From NCBI GenBank assembly GCA_964388085.1, contig CAYLZW010000146.1, positions 1-13,815 on the forward strand: a DNA stretch of 13,815 bases, read 5' to 3'. Source of the DNA: CAYLZW01 sp964388085 (GTDB lineage Bacteria; Myxococcota; UBA727; CAYLZW01). The notes under the pieces are model-generated. The model saw nothing but the letters and a program-made list of their open reading frames with translations, did not search any database and was not told the origin of the DNA. Every line of letters begins with the position of its first letter. Positions within the stretch are counted from its first letter, which is position 1. Position numbers and translations under genes: made by a program. This document shows, one piece after another, positions 6,289 to 13,815 of the stretch.

Positions 6289-9053
6289 CAGGCGGCCTCC
6301 TCGCTCTCCTCGATCGCCTTCGCCTTGTCGAGCGTCACCAACGAGAGCAGCTCATCGTCGCTCAGCTCCGTGAGCGAGATCTCCGCGCCGCCCTCGAGCA
6401 CGTCACGGGAGAGCTTGCGCTTGTCCTGAATGAGCGACTCGATCTTCTCCTCGATGGTGCCCTGGCAGACGAGCTTATGCACGAGCACGTTCTTCTTCTG
6501 CCCGATGCGGAAGGCGCGGTCGGTGGCCTGGTCCTCTACCGCCGGGTTCCACCAGCGATCGAAATGAACCACGTGCGACGCGGCGGTGAGGTTCAGGCCC
6601 GTGCCGCCGGCCTTCAGCGAGAGCACCATGAACGGCGCCTGCTCGTCCTCTTGAAAGCGCTGCACGAGGCGCGCGCGCTGCTTCACCGTCGTGCCGCCGT
6701 GCAGCACGAGCCCCGGGCGGCCGAACACGCCCTCGAGGTGCGCCGCCAGTGGAGCGGTCATCTCGCGGAACTGCGTGAACACGAGGGCCTTCTCCTGCCG
6801 GGCAGAGATGGGATCGCAGAGCTCGCTGAGGCGCTGCAGCTTGCCGCTGTCGGCGGCAGAATAGTCGCCGTCCCCGAGCCATTGCGAGGGGTGGTTGCAG
6901 AGCTGCTTGAAGCGCAGCAGGAATGAGAGCACGACGCCGCGCCGCTCGATGCCCTCGAGCGTCTGCAGCTTAGCCGCGAGCTCCCGAACGGACTCCTCGT
7001 AGAGCGCCGCTTGCTTCGCGCTCAAGAGGCAATGCGCCAATACCTCCGTCTTGTTCGGCAGATCCGAGATAATCGTCCGGTCGGTCTTGAGGCGACGCAG
7101 CACATAAGGCGCCACCAGCTCGCGCAGCGGCCGGTACGCGTCAGCGTCGCCGCTCGAGAGGCGCTTTTGAAACGCGCGGAAGGACGCAGGAGAGCCGAGC
7201 AGCCCGGGGTTCACGAAGTCGAACAACGACCAGAGGTCCGAGAGCCGGTTCTCGATGGGCGTGCCCGTGAGCGCCAGACGCTGCTCGCTCTGTAGGCGCT
7301 TGACCGCCTTGCTCTGCCGCGCGCCCGCGTTCTTGATGGCCTGCGCCTCGTCGAGAACGACCACGCCCCAGGCCCGCTGTGCCATCCAAGCGAGGCGCGG
7401 CAGCGTACCGTACGTCGTCAGGACGACGTCATGCCGCTCGACCTCCTCCGGCGTCAACGCGGCGAGCGCTCGCGTCGGCGTGCGCGACGGATGCGCGACG
7501 AGCAGCTTCAGCTCGGGCGCGAAGCGAGCGGCCTCCGCCTCCCAATTGGCGAGCAGCGAGGTCGGCAGCACGAGGAGGTCTGGGGGACCGTCCGGCTGCG
7601 CGCGGCGGTTCAGCGAGAGCAGGCCGAGCACCTGCACGGTCTTGCCGAGCCCCATGTCGTCGGCGAGCACGCCGCCGAGCCGCAGCGCGTGCAGCGTCGA
7701 GAGCCACTTGAGCCCCGCGCGCTGGTAGGGGCGGAGTCGCGCTTTCAAGCCAGCGCGCCGCTCGAGGCGCTCCTCGGCGTCGGGCGTGCGCAGCTCGTCG
7801 AGCGCGCCCGCCAACCAACGACCGGGGCGCACCTCGGACCACTCCTGCGCGAGCGCGTCACCGCCGTCGCTCTCGGCGACGCTGCCGAGGTGCGCGCCGG
7901 CCAGCAGCCGCATGCCCTCGGCGAACGAGAGCCCTTGCTTCGCGCCCTCTTCCGCGCGGCGCCACTGCGTCAGCGCCTGCTCGAGCCGCTCGCGATCGAC
8001 CTCGACCCATTTGCCCCTGACGAGCGCGAGGCCGCTCGCCTCGCGGAGGAGCGCCGCGACCTCGGGCTTCGTGAGCCGCTCGCCGGCGACGACCAGCTCG
8101 ATCTTGAAGTCGAGCAGCGCGCTCATGCCGAGGTGTGACGGCGGCTTGTCCCCGAGCGACACCTGCACGCGAGGGCGCGGCGGCCGGCGCGCGCTCCACC
8201 AATCCGGCAAACGCACGACGACGCCGGCCTGCTCGTACAGCGCCGCGTCGCGCAAGAAGCGGTGCGCCTCCTCGGGCGTCCAGCGCAGGGCGTGGAAGAT
8301 GTCGCCTGCGTCGACGAGCTCCTGCAGGAACGGGCTCGCCTCGGCCGCCCGCCGCACGGGCGCGAGCAGCTTCACGAGCTCCGCCTTCGCCTTCTTTCCA
8401 GCGTACTCCTCGAGCGCGTTGCCAAGCGGCACATGGCGCGCCTTTGCGTTCTTCCCGAGCCCGTGCGCGTAGGTCGCGAGGAACGCGAACGGGAGCTCCT
8501 CGTCACGCTTGTTCTCGGCGAGGTGGAAGCAGACGCGGCCGACGGCGTGCCAGGCGGAGCCTCGCGCCTCGAGGAGACCCCCGAGCCCGCCGCCGTGCGC
8601 CGTGATCTCCTCGTCGAGCGCCGCCGCCGTTCGCCGCCAGAGCGCCGCCAGCGTGTCCTCGCTGACGTATTCAGCGCCGAGCATCGGCGGAGGGGCTGCA
8701 GCGAGCCGCGCGAGCTCCGCCGTGGCGAGCGGCAGGCCGGCGGCCCCACCCGCGTCGTCGAGGTCCGCCGCGCCGCAGACGACGGTGAGCAGCGCCCGTC
8801 CGAGCTCGCGCCAATAAGCGAGGTCCGCGGGCAAGCGCGTCCGTAGCTCGGCGAGCGCGAGGTGCAGCACGCCCGCCCCGTCGCCCGTCGTGAAGGCCGC
8901 AGCGATGCGCTTCGCGGTCCCCTCGTCGAGCAGCCAGCCGCCCTCGACTTCGCCGGCGCTCACGTCGATGTAGCCGCGCGGCGTCAGGCACGTCCACGCG
9001 ACGCCCGCGTGCAGAGAGCCGTCGCGGAACGGAGGAGACACGACGTCGGTCAC
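6288..9053 (-). CDS. SNF2-family ATPase/helicase (bacterial RapA/HepA-like)
   Basis: The 921-residue protein is a superfamily 2 DNA translocase. Its C-terminal half has all Snf2 motifs: Walker A DDMGLGKT (465-472), DEAQ Walker B (568-571), TGTP (596-599), FTQF (759-762), the motif V region AGGTGLNL (815-822) and motif VI QATDRAFRIGQ (842-852). The N-terminal half (about 150-400, with FHALRWTPEEAHRFL and LLREASGLALVRGKWVEVD) matches the bacterial SNF2-associated domain (DUF3670-type). The protein should use ATP to move along duplex DNA and displace bound proteins or RNA polymerase. The start is a GTG without a strong ribosome site; no better start lies close by. It is coupled by a 1-base overlap to the SWIM gene downstream, a pairing known in bacteria. 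The role may be repair, transcription or nucleoid remodelling; the substrate is not shown. Confidence 0.95.
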   Translation of the reverse strand: MTDVVSPPFRDGSLHAGVAWTCLTPRGYIDVSAGEVEGGWLLDEGTAKRIAAAFTTGDGAGVLHLALAELRTRLPADLAYWRELGRALLTVVCGAADLDDAGGAAGLPLATAELARLAAAPPPMLGAEYVSEDTLAALWRRTAAALDEEITAHGGGLGGLLEARGSAWHAVGRVCFHLAENKRDEELPFAFLATYAHGLGKNAKARHVPLGNALEEYAGKKAKAELVKLLAPVRRAAEASPFLQELVDAGDIFHALRWTPEEAHRFLRDAALYEQAGVVVRLPDWWSARRPPRPRVQVSLGDKPPSHLGMSALLDFKIELVVAGERLTKPEVAALLREASGLALVRGKWVEVDRERLEQALTQWRRAEEGAKQGLSFAEGMRLLAGAHLGSVAESDGGDALAQEWSEVRPGRWLAGALDELRTPDAEERLERRAGLKARLRPYQRAGLKWLSTLHALRLGGVLADDMGLGKTVQVLGLLSLNRRAQPDGPPDLLVLPTSLLANWEAEAARFAPELKLLVAHPSRTPTRALAALTPEEVERHDVVLTTYGTLPRLAWMAQRAWGVVVLDEAQAIKNAGARQSKAVKRLQSEQRLALTGTPIENRLSDLWSLFDFVNPGLLGSPASFRAFQKRLSSGDADAYRPLRELVAPYVLRRLKTDRTIISDLPNKTEVLAHCLLSAKQAALYEESVRELAAKLQTLEGIERRGVVLSFLLRFKQLCNHPSQWLGDGDYSAADSGKLQRLSELCDPISARQEKALVFTQFREMTAPLAAHLEGVFGRPGLVLHGGTTVKQRARLVQRFQEDEQAPFMVLSLKAGGTGLNLTAASHVVHFDRWWNPAVEDQATDRAFRIGQKKNVLVHKLVCQGTIEEKIESLIQDKRKLSRDVLEGGAEISLTELSDDELLSLVTLDKAKAIEESEEAA
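6296..6302 (-). promoter_or_regulatory. Shine-Dalgarno GAGGAGG for the SWIM gene, inside the SNF2 3' end
   Basis: On the minus strand GAGGAGG ends 7 nt before the SWIM ATG and at the same time codes the last Glu residues of the SNF2 protein. Together with the TGATG overlap it supports translational coupling. Confidence 0.75.
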
Positions 9054-9142
9054 GGCGCGGACATAGGGTCGCGCGCCGCGAGCTTCAAGCGGGCGCTCAA
9101 CGCGCCGGCCACGTCGTGCGAAGGGTAGGGTATGGTCGCGGC
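9054..9142. promoter_or_regulatory. Shared divergent promoter region (SNF2 operon / zinc-ribbon gene)
   Basis: These 89 bp separate the GTG of the SNF2 gene from the ATG of the zinc-ribbon gene, so both promoters should lie here or extend into the genes. I see no clear -35/-10 pair. The two genes could be co-regulated from this short region. Confidence 0.35.
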
Positions 9143-10345
9143 ATGCGCTGCTCCGACTGCAAGCGAGAGCTGAACACGGGCATCGTCGACTTCCCGTTCT
9201 ACCTGCAGTGCCCGCACTGCCGGACCCCGAACCTCGTCGTGCCGCGGCACCGGGGCACGCGCGCGTCCGCGACCCGTCCCTCCGCGCCGAAGCGGTCCGC
9301 GCCGGGCGTCAACACCGATCCCACGCGCGCCGCCGACTTCGTGCGGGACGGCGTCATCCGCGGCGGCCACTGGCCGGAGCACGAGTCCTACGTCGTCAGC
9401 GTGAACCTGTACGGGCGGCTCCCCTACCTCCTCGTCGAGCCGCGCGCTCGCCCCAGTGCGCGCGGCAGGCAAGGCCGGGAGCAGCCGCTCGGTGGCGGGC
9501 TCGACGAGGTGTATCGCGCCTTCAGCGTCGGCCTCGCCATGTCCGGCCGGGTGTTCGGCGTCGAGCTCGCGCGCCTCGCGCTCGCCAACACCGCCTCCCT
9601 GCGCTTTCTCGAGGTTGCGTCGTCGACGGACGCGCGCTCGTCCTTCACGGTCGCCTGCGGCCATCCGCGGGACGCGCTCGCGCTCGCGCCCGCCGTCCTC
9701 GAGGTGCTCGACGGCCTCGTCGCGAGCGGCGCCACGTTCGCCGACGCGGTGTTCGACGAGCTCGGGGTGCGCAGCGACGAGGTCATCGCCCCCGAGGCGC
9801 TCGCGCGGCTCATCGACAAGCTCAGCGAGGTCACGCACTGGCTCTCCGGCCCCGTGGCGCGCGTGGGCGACGCCATCGAGGGGCGCCTCTCGCTCACGGA
9901 GATGGGCGACGAGCTGAACGGCACCTTGCGCGTGGCCTGGCGCGCCGGCGACGCCGCGACGACGGACCTCTCGCTCGACGCCGCGCTGCCGCTGTTCGAA
10001 AACGGGCCCGAGCACGGGGCGCTCGAGCTGTGGGCCGAAGGGCAGGGCCTCTGGGCTCTCGTGCGCGGACGCTTGGAGCCCCGCCTCGCCGACCCCGCGC
10101 TCGACGCCGCGCTGCACGTCAAAGGCGACGTCACGCGCGCGCACGAGCTCGCCGCCTGCCGCGACCTCTGCCTCCGCCTGGCGGCCCGCGACGCACACAT
10201 GGTGCTCGACGGCGCGCGATTGCGCCTGCGGGTCCCCGCGAAGCAGCGCAGCTTCGAGGAGCTGCACGCCGTGGCCGACGACGCGCTACGCCTCTGGCGC
10301 CGCCTTTCGCTCGCGCGCATTGGCGCGGCGGCTCCGGCCGGGTGA
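9143..10345 (+). CDS. Zinc-ribbon protein of unknown function
   Basis: The 400-residue cytoplasmic protein starts with a compact zinc ribbon: C3-x2-C6 ... C23-x2-C26 (CSDC and CPHC knuckles). A basic Pro/Ser linker follows to about residue 60, then a large alpha/beta region without membrane segments. The middle part (YRAFSVGLAMSGRVFGVELARL, then SLRFLEVASSTDARSSFTVACG) and the last third (LRVAWRAG, LELWAEGQGLWALVRGRLEP) look well folded. I do not recognise a family. An in-frame GTG at 9116 would add 9 residues; I prefer the ATG at 9143 because it places the ribbon at the extreme N-terminus, although the nearest purine-rich stretch (9119-9130) is 12 nt away. It is divergent from the SNF2-SWIM operon, so a nucleic-acid role is possible but not shown. 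Confidence 0.8.
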   Translation: MRCSDCKRELNTGIVDFPFYLQCPHCRTPNLVVPRHRGTRASATRPSAPKRSAPGVNTDPTRAADFVRDGVIRGGHWPEHESYVVSVNLYGRLPYLLVEPRARPSARGRQGREQPLGGGLDEVYRAFSVGLAMSGRVFGVELARLALANTASLRFLEVASSTDARSSFTVACGHPRDALALAPAVLEVLDGLVASGATFADAVFDELGVRSDEVIAPEALARLIDKLSEVTHWLSGPVARVGDAIEGRLSLTEMGDELNGTLRVAWRAGDAATTDLSLDAALPLFENGPEHGALELWAEGQGLWALVRGRLEPRLADPALDAALHVKGDVTRAHELAACRDLCLRLAARDAHMVLDGARLRLRVPAKQRSFEELHAVADDALRLWRRLSLARIGAAAPAG

Positions 10346-10399
10346 AGGAGAGACATGGGTGCGCCGACGTCGCTGGTGGGAATGCCGCCTTGATCGCGT

Positions 10400-10412
10400 A
10401 CCGGCATCCGGT
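10400..10412. terminator. Small hairpin between convergent genes
   Basis: ACCGG-CAT-CCGGT is a perfect 5-bp dyad in the 72-bp gap between the convergent stops at 10345 and 10418. There is no T-run. A terminator role is suggested only by its place. Confidence 0.25.
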
Positions 10413-10417
10413 TGCTG

Positions 10418-11197
10418 CTAAGGACAAACGATGGGCAGCTCCTCGATCTGTTGGCCGACGCCGCGCGGCGCGACCACCTGGATCCATTCGTCGCCGTCCT
10501 GCGTCGCGGCCTCGACGCTGACGCTCGTCACCGGCCCGTAGGCGCAGTTGTCGAGGTTATTGAGGACGAAGCGCGCGACGCTCTCGACGCCGCCGAGATC
10601 GTACTCGATCCATGCGCTGTCCTGGTCGGACGTCGCGGTGCTGTAACAGGTCGCCGTGTCCCCGTCGGTGGTCGCCTCCGCGGACCACTCGCCCTGCTCG
10701 AAATATTCCTCACTCTGATCGACGACGCTCATGGGGAGGACCTCGTCTCCGGGCCCGACGGCGCTGAGCTCCGCGAAGGACAACCAGTTGGTCCCGGAGA
10801 ACGTCAACCGCACGTAGCGCACATCCACGACGTCGTTGGCGGCAGCACAGAGCGACGCGCCCGCGTCGCCACCGTCGTCCGCGATGCCGGCGTCGAACCC
10901 CCCGTCCCGCGGGCCGGCGTCGAAGCCAGCGTCGCTCGGGCCGGCGTCGAAGCCCGCGTCGCTCGGGCCGGCGTCGAAGCCCGCGTCGCTCGGGCCGGCG
11001 TCGAACCCAGCGTCGCTCGGCCCGGCGTCGGGCTCCACTTCGCCTTCCCCTTCGCGAGCCGCCGAACAGAGCTGGTCGACGCACACGGAGCCGGCGCTGC
11101 AGTCGGCGTCGAACCGGCAGGCGTACTGGGCCACCGGCGGCGTGCAACCGACGGCGCCGACGCAGAAGACGAGAGCGAGCACCGGGGAGATCTTCAT
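10418..11197 (-). CDS. Lipoprotein with DAGPS repeat linker and discoidin-like (F5/8 type C) domain
   Basis: The 259-residue protein has a signal peptide (MKISPVLALVF) with lipobox AVGC, lipidated Cys 18. A small Cys motif (C27, C33, C39, C44: DADCSAGSVC) follows, of a kind common in myxobacterial surface proteins. A 45-residue linker of five GPSDAGFDA-type units spans 59-103. The C-terminal part (about 118-259) resembles a galactose-binding/discoidin fold: VRYVRLTF, WLSFAEL, TTDGDTATCYS, WIEYDLGG and VARFVLNNLDN, in the order usual for F5/8 type C domains, which bind carbohydrates or phospholipids. The protein should sit on the outer membrane and hold the binding domain away from it. No neighbour hints at its ligand. 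The ATG start has no strong ribosome site but begins a good signal peptide. Confidence 0.85.
   Translation of the reverse strand: MKISPVLALVFCVGAVGCTPPVAQYACRFDADCSAGSVCVDQLCSAAREGEGEVEPDAGPSDAGFDAGPSDAGFDAGPSDAGFDAGPSDAGFDAGPRDGGFDAGIADDGGDAGASLCAAANDVVDVRYVRLTFSGTNWLSFAELSAVGPGDEVLPMSVVDQSEEYFEQGEWSAEATTDGDTATCYSTATSDQDSAWIEYDLGGVESVARFVLNNLDNCAYGPVTSVSVEAATQDGDEWIQVVAPRGVGQQIEELPIVCP
10889..11023 (-). repeat. 27-bp tandem repeat, five units (GPSDAGFDA)
   Basis: Five 27-bp units lie inside the lipoprotein gene; four code GPSDAGFDA and the last codes the variant GPRDGGFDA. The first four are nearly identical in DNA, so the linker length may vary between strains. Confidence 0.9.
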
Positions 11198-11229
11198 GCG
11201 GGGAGCGTACCTCGCGAAGGCGCTCTCCT

Positions 11230-11479
11230 GCGCGGCGCGTGGTCGCGCTCAGGTCGGCGTTTCTCACGACGTCGAGCTGAAGCAGGCGCTCCTCGAGATC
11301 TGCTAGGCGCGGCGGCGTCGAGCAGGCGGCCAAGCTCCTCCCTCGTGAGGGTGTCCTTGACGCCCGTCTTCTCCGCCTTCGAGCGGAAGCGCATGCCCTG
11401 GGTCGGGTCGTTCTCGAGGTCGGCGAGGACCTGAGCGTCCCTGAGCTGCCGTTCACAGGCGTCGCTCAGCCACACGGAC

Positions 11480-11508
<29 letters not shown>
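11230..11508 (-). pseudogene. Possible frameshifted or truncated gene remnant
   Basis: From an ATG at 11508 the minus strand codes about 66 residues with strong G/C third positions and a protein-like sequence (TSVWLSDACERQLRDAQ, then REELGRLLDAA). Near 11308-11320, in a GGC-rich run, the signal jumps to another frame that continues as a helix-like stretch (RLADLEERLLQLDVVRNADL). That frame then runs into the lipoprotein gene without a stop. The first frame stays open to a TGA that overlaps the lipoprotein ATG, but its third positions lose the bias after the jump. No ribosome site precedes the ATG. I do not recognise the family. It could be a decayed gene, a sequencing frameshift, or chance. 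Confidence 0.3.
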
Positions 11509-12277
<769 letters not shown>

Positions 12278-12328
12278 CGCGGCGATAACCGGCTATCGTG
12301 CCCCCGCCGTGAACGGGCGAGGGCACAG
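12278..12328 (+). other. Short intergenic region with two dyads
   Basis: This 51-bp gap has a 14-bp near-palindrome at 12284-12297 (6 of 7 pairs match). It also has GTGCCC (12298-12303) facing GGGCAC (12321-12326). The second could form a stem just before the methyltransferase start, and GGGCGAGGG (12315-12323) is the only purine-rich ribosome-site candidate. Function unknown. Confidence 0.3.
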
Positions 12329-13815
12329 ATGAGCTACGACGACGAGCAGCAGCGGGGCGACCGCGGCGCCTATGAGCGCTACCTGGCGGGCATGGACGCG
12401 TCCATGCAGCAGAAGGTCGCGCTCACGGCCGCGCATCTATTGTGCGAGGGCACGGTCGCCGACATGGGCATGGGCTCGGGGGCGGGCAGCTACGCGCTGG
12501 CCGCGCTCTATCCGTCGCTCAACGTCGTGGGCGTCGACATGAGCGCCAAGATGGTGACGCTCGCGCAGGAGCGGTACCAGGCGAGCAACCTCTCGTTCCG
12601 CGAGGGCGACATCGCGGCGCGCGTGTTCGACGACGGTGAGCTCGACGCCATCATCAACTCCTCGGTGCTGCACCACGTCACCTCGTTCGGCGGTTACGAC
12701 AAGGGCGCGGCGGGGGGCGCGCTCGCGGTCCAGGGGAAGGCGCTGCGCGACGGCGGCGTCCTCATCGTGCGTGACTTCCTCGACCCAGGCGAGGGGGAGG
12801 TGCTGCTCGACGTACGCGCCGATGACGGCGACGACAGCGACGATCCTCGCGTCTGCTCCACGGCGGCGTTGCTGCGTCGCTTCGCTGGCGAGCTGCGCAG
12901 CCTGTCCGCCGAGCCCGGCTTTCCGTTCGAGGAGCTGACGGGGGCCGCCGAGGGATGGCGTCGCTTTCGCCTGTCGCATACGCACGCCGTCGAGCTGCTG
13001 CTGCGCAAGGACTATCGTCAAGACTGGGAGGTCGAGGCCAAGGAGGAATACACCTACGCGACCCAGCGCGGCTTCGAAGAGACGTATGCGCGCCTCGGCC
13101 TCCGCGTGCTCGCGTCGGTGCCGCTGCGAAACCCGTGGATCGTGAAGCACAGGTTTCGCGGGAAGGTGGCGCTCACGGGCCTCGAGGGCAGGGCGCTCGA
13201 GCTGCCGGCGACGAACTACGTCATCGTCGGCGAGAAGGTCCCTGCCGGCGCGGGTGTGCGCTTTCGCCTCGGCGAGGAGCAGGAGCCAATCGGCTTTCTG
13301 CGTCTGGCGCACTATCGCGATCGGCGCAGCGGACACGTCTTCGACCTCGTCGCGCGCCCGAACCTCACCCTCGACGTCATCCCCTGGTTCGAGCAGCCGA
13401 GCGGCGTCTTCGTGCTCACGCGCATGAGCTATCCGCGTCCGGTGCTGCGGGCCGCGCCGCCGGCGCTCGACGAGGCCAGCGCGCCCGACTACATGACCGA
13501 GCCGCTCGCCATCATCAGCGACGACAAACCGATTGGGCAGACCATCGAGGAGGCGCTGCTCGCCCGCGCCGGCATCGCGCCCGCCCAATTGCTCGCGTTC
13601 ACGCCGGGCGCCACCTATTACCCGTCGCCCGGCGGCCTGCGCGAGGAGGTGCGCTCCATGTGGGTGCGCATGGAGCCGGTGCTGGTGCAGCGCGAGGTCC
13701 CGGCGAGCTCCGGCTTCTCGACGTCAGGGCGCGTGGCGGCGGTGGAGGCGCGTCAACTGTTGCGCGCGGCGCAGGTCGGCGGCCTCCCCGACGCGCGCCT
13801 CGAGCTCAATGTCTA
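12329..13815 (+). CDS. SAM-dependent methyltransferase fused to a degenerate Nudix-like domain (3' end outside window)
   Basis: The frame is open from ATG 12329 to the window end (495 residues, no stop). Residues about 25-160 form a class I methyltransferase: motif I VADMGMGSGAGS (43-54), the post-I acidic VVGVDMS (66-72), DAIINSSVLHHV (106-117) and LRDGGVLIVRDF (139-150). A middle region (160-285) contains Trp/Tyr-rich helices. From about 335 the pattern fits an ADP-ribose-pyrophosphatase-type Nudix fold: PSGVFVLTRM (357-366), then a Nudix-box position reading IEEALLARAG, then FTPGATYYPSPGG (424-436, like the FYxSPG element) and a C-terminal GGLPDARLEL (484-493, like GxIxDAKT). The catalytic REx2EE Glu residues are absent, so hydrolysis is unlikely. 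The methyl acceptor is unknown. The methyltransferase call is firm; the Nudix part is my inference from motif order. Confidence 0.85.
   Translation, partial: MSYDDEQQRGDRGAYERYLAGMDASMQQKVALTAAHLLCEGTVADMGMGSGAGSYALAALYPSLNVVGVDMSAKMVTLAQERYQASNLSFREGDIAARVFDDGELDAIINSSVLHHVTSFGGYDKGAAGGALAVQGKALRDGGVLIVRDFLDPGEGEVLLDVRADDGDDSDDPRVCSTAALLRRFAGELRSLSAEPGFPFEELTGAAEGWRRFRLSHTHAVELLLRKDYRQDWEVEAKEEYTYATQRGFEETYARLGLRVLASVPLRNPWIVKHRFRGKVALTGLEGRALELPATNYVIVGEKVPAGAGVRFRLGEEQEPIGFLRLAHYRDRRSGHVFDLVARPNLTLDVIPWFEQPSGVFVLTRMSYPRPVLRAAPPALDEASAPDYMTEPLAIISDDKPIGQTIEEALLARAGIAPAQLLAFTPGATYYPSPGGLREEVRSMWVRMEPVLVQREVPASSGFSTSGRVAAVEARQLLRAAQVGGLPDARLELNV

Noticed and set aside
5318..9053. DISARM or another named defence system based on the SNF2 gene
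   Set aside because: No methyltransferase, DUF1998, phospholipase D or other DISARM component is linked; SNF2 plus SWIM alone is not an established defence system.
9050..10267. Minus-strand 405-residue open frame opposite the zinc-ribbon gene
   Set aside because: Its sequence is low-complexity and Arg/Glu/Ala-rich, while the plus frame has a zinc ribbon, ordered secondary structure and G/C third positions.
12437..13588. Long minus-strand open frame opposite the methyltransferase gene
   Set aside because: It is the antisense of a frame with clear methyltransferase motifs; its composition is Arg/Ala/His-rich without domain sense, as expected in GC-rich DNA.

Overview
The window is very GC-rich with a strong G/C bias at third codon positions. 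It encodes several hallmarks of Myxococcota: a secreted protein with a Gly-Glu dipeptide repeat and a MYXO-CTERM-like C-terminal anchor, a lipoprotein whose Asp-Ala-Gly-Pro/Ser linker precedes a discoidin-like domain, and a SigZ-like ECF sigma factor. I infer a myxobacterial (possibly Polyangia or Sandaracinus-like) draft genome or metagenome contig. The class is fairly safe, the genus is not. A 100-N run at 5397-5496 marks an assembly gap inside a coding tandem repeat. I see no tRNA, rRNA, CRISPR array, phage gene or intact insertion sequence.

Left part (1-3733): the 3' end of an unknown gene converges on an ECF sigma factor gene. The sigma gene is divergent from a two-gene unit in which an ADP-ribosylglycohydrolase overlaps (GTGA) a four-helix TMEM220-family membrane protein. 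That unit converges, with a 46-bp overlap, on a two-helix membrane protein gene, which is divergent from a gene for a stand-alone twin-CBS-domain protein.

Middle part (3734-10345): a lipoprotein built of about a dozen degenerate YD/RHS-like repeats runs into the SWIM zinc-finger gene with the two stop codons touching. The SWIM protein has a lysine-rich repeat tail and is translationally coupled (TGATG) behind a 921-aa SNF2-family ATPase. This pair is the clearest functional module of the window, a predicted DNA translocase/remodeller with a zinc-binding partner. A zinc-ribbon protein of unknown function is divergent from it and may share its promoter region.

Right part (10346-13815): a discoidin-like lipoprotein gene on the minus strand, then about 450 bp with only broken coding signals, then a Cys-rich (Gly-Glu)21 MYXO-CTERM protein whose 5' end looks damaged, then a methyltransferase fused to what looks like a catalytically dead Nudix domain, cut by the window end.

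Genes are compact and often convergent with overlapping or abutting ends. No established defence or biosynthetic system is present. The items most worth a second look are the methyltransferase/Nudix-like fusion, the SNF2-SWIM pair with its histone-H1-like tail, and the ADP-ribosylglycohydrolase/TMEM220 couple beside an ECF sigma factor.
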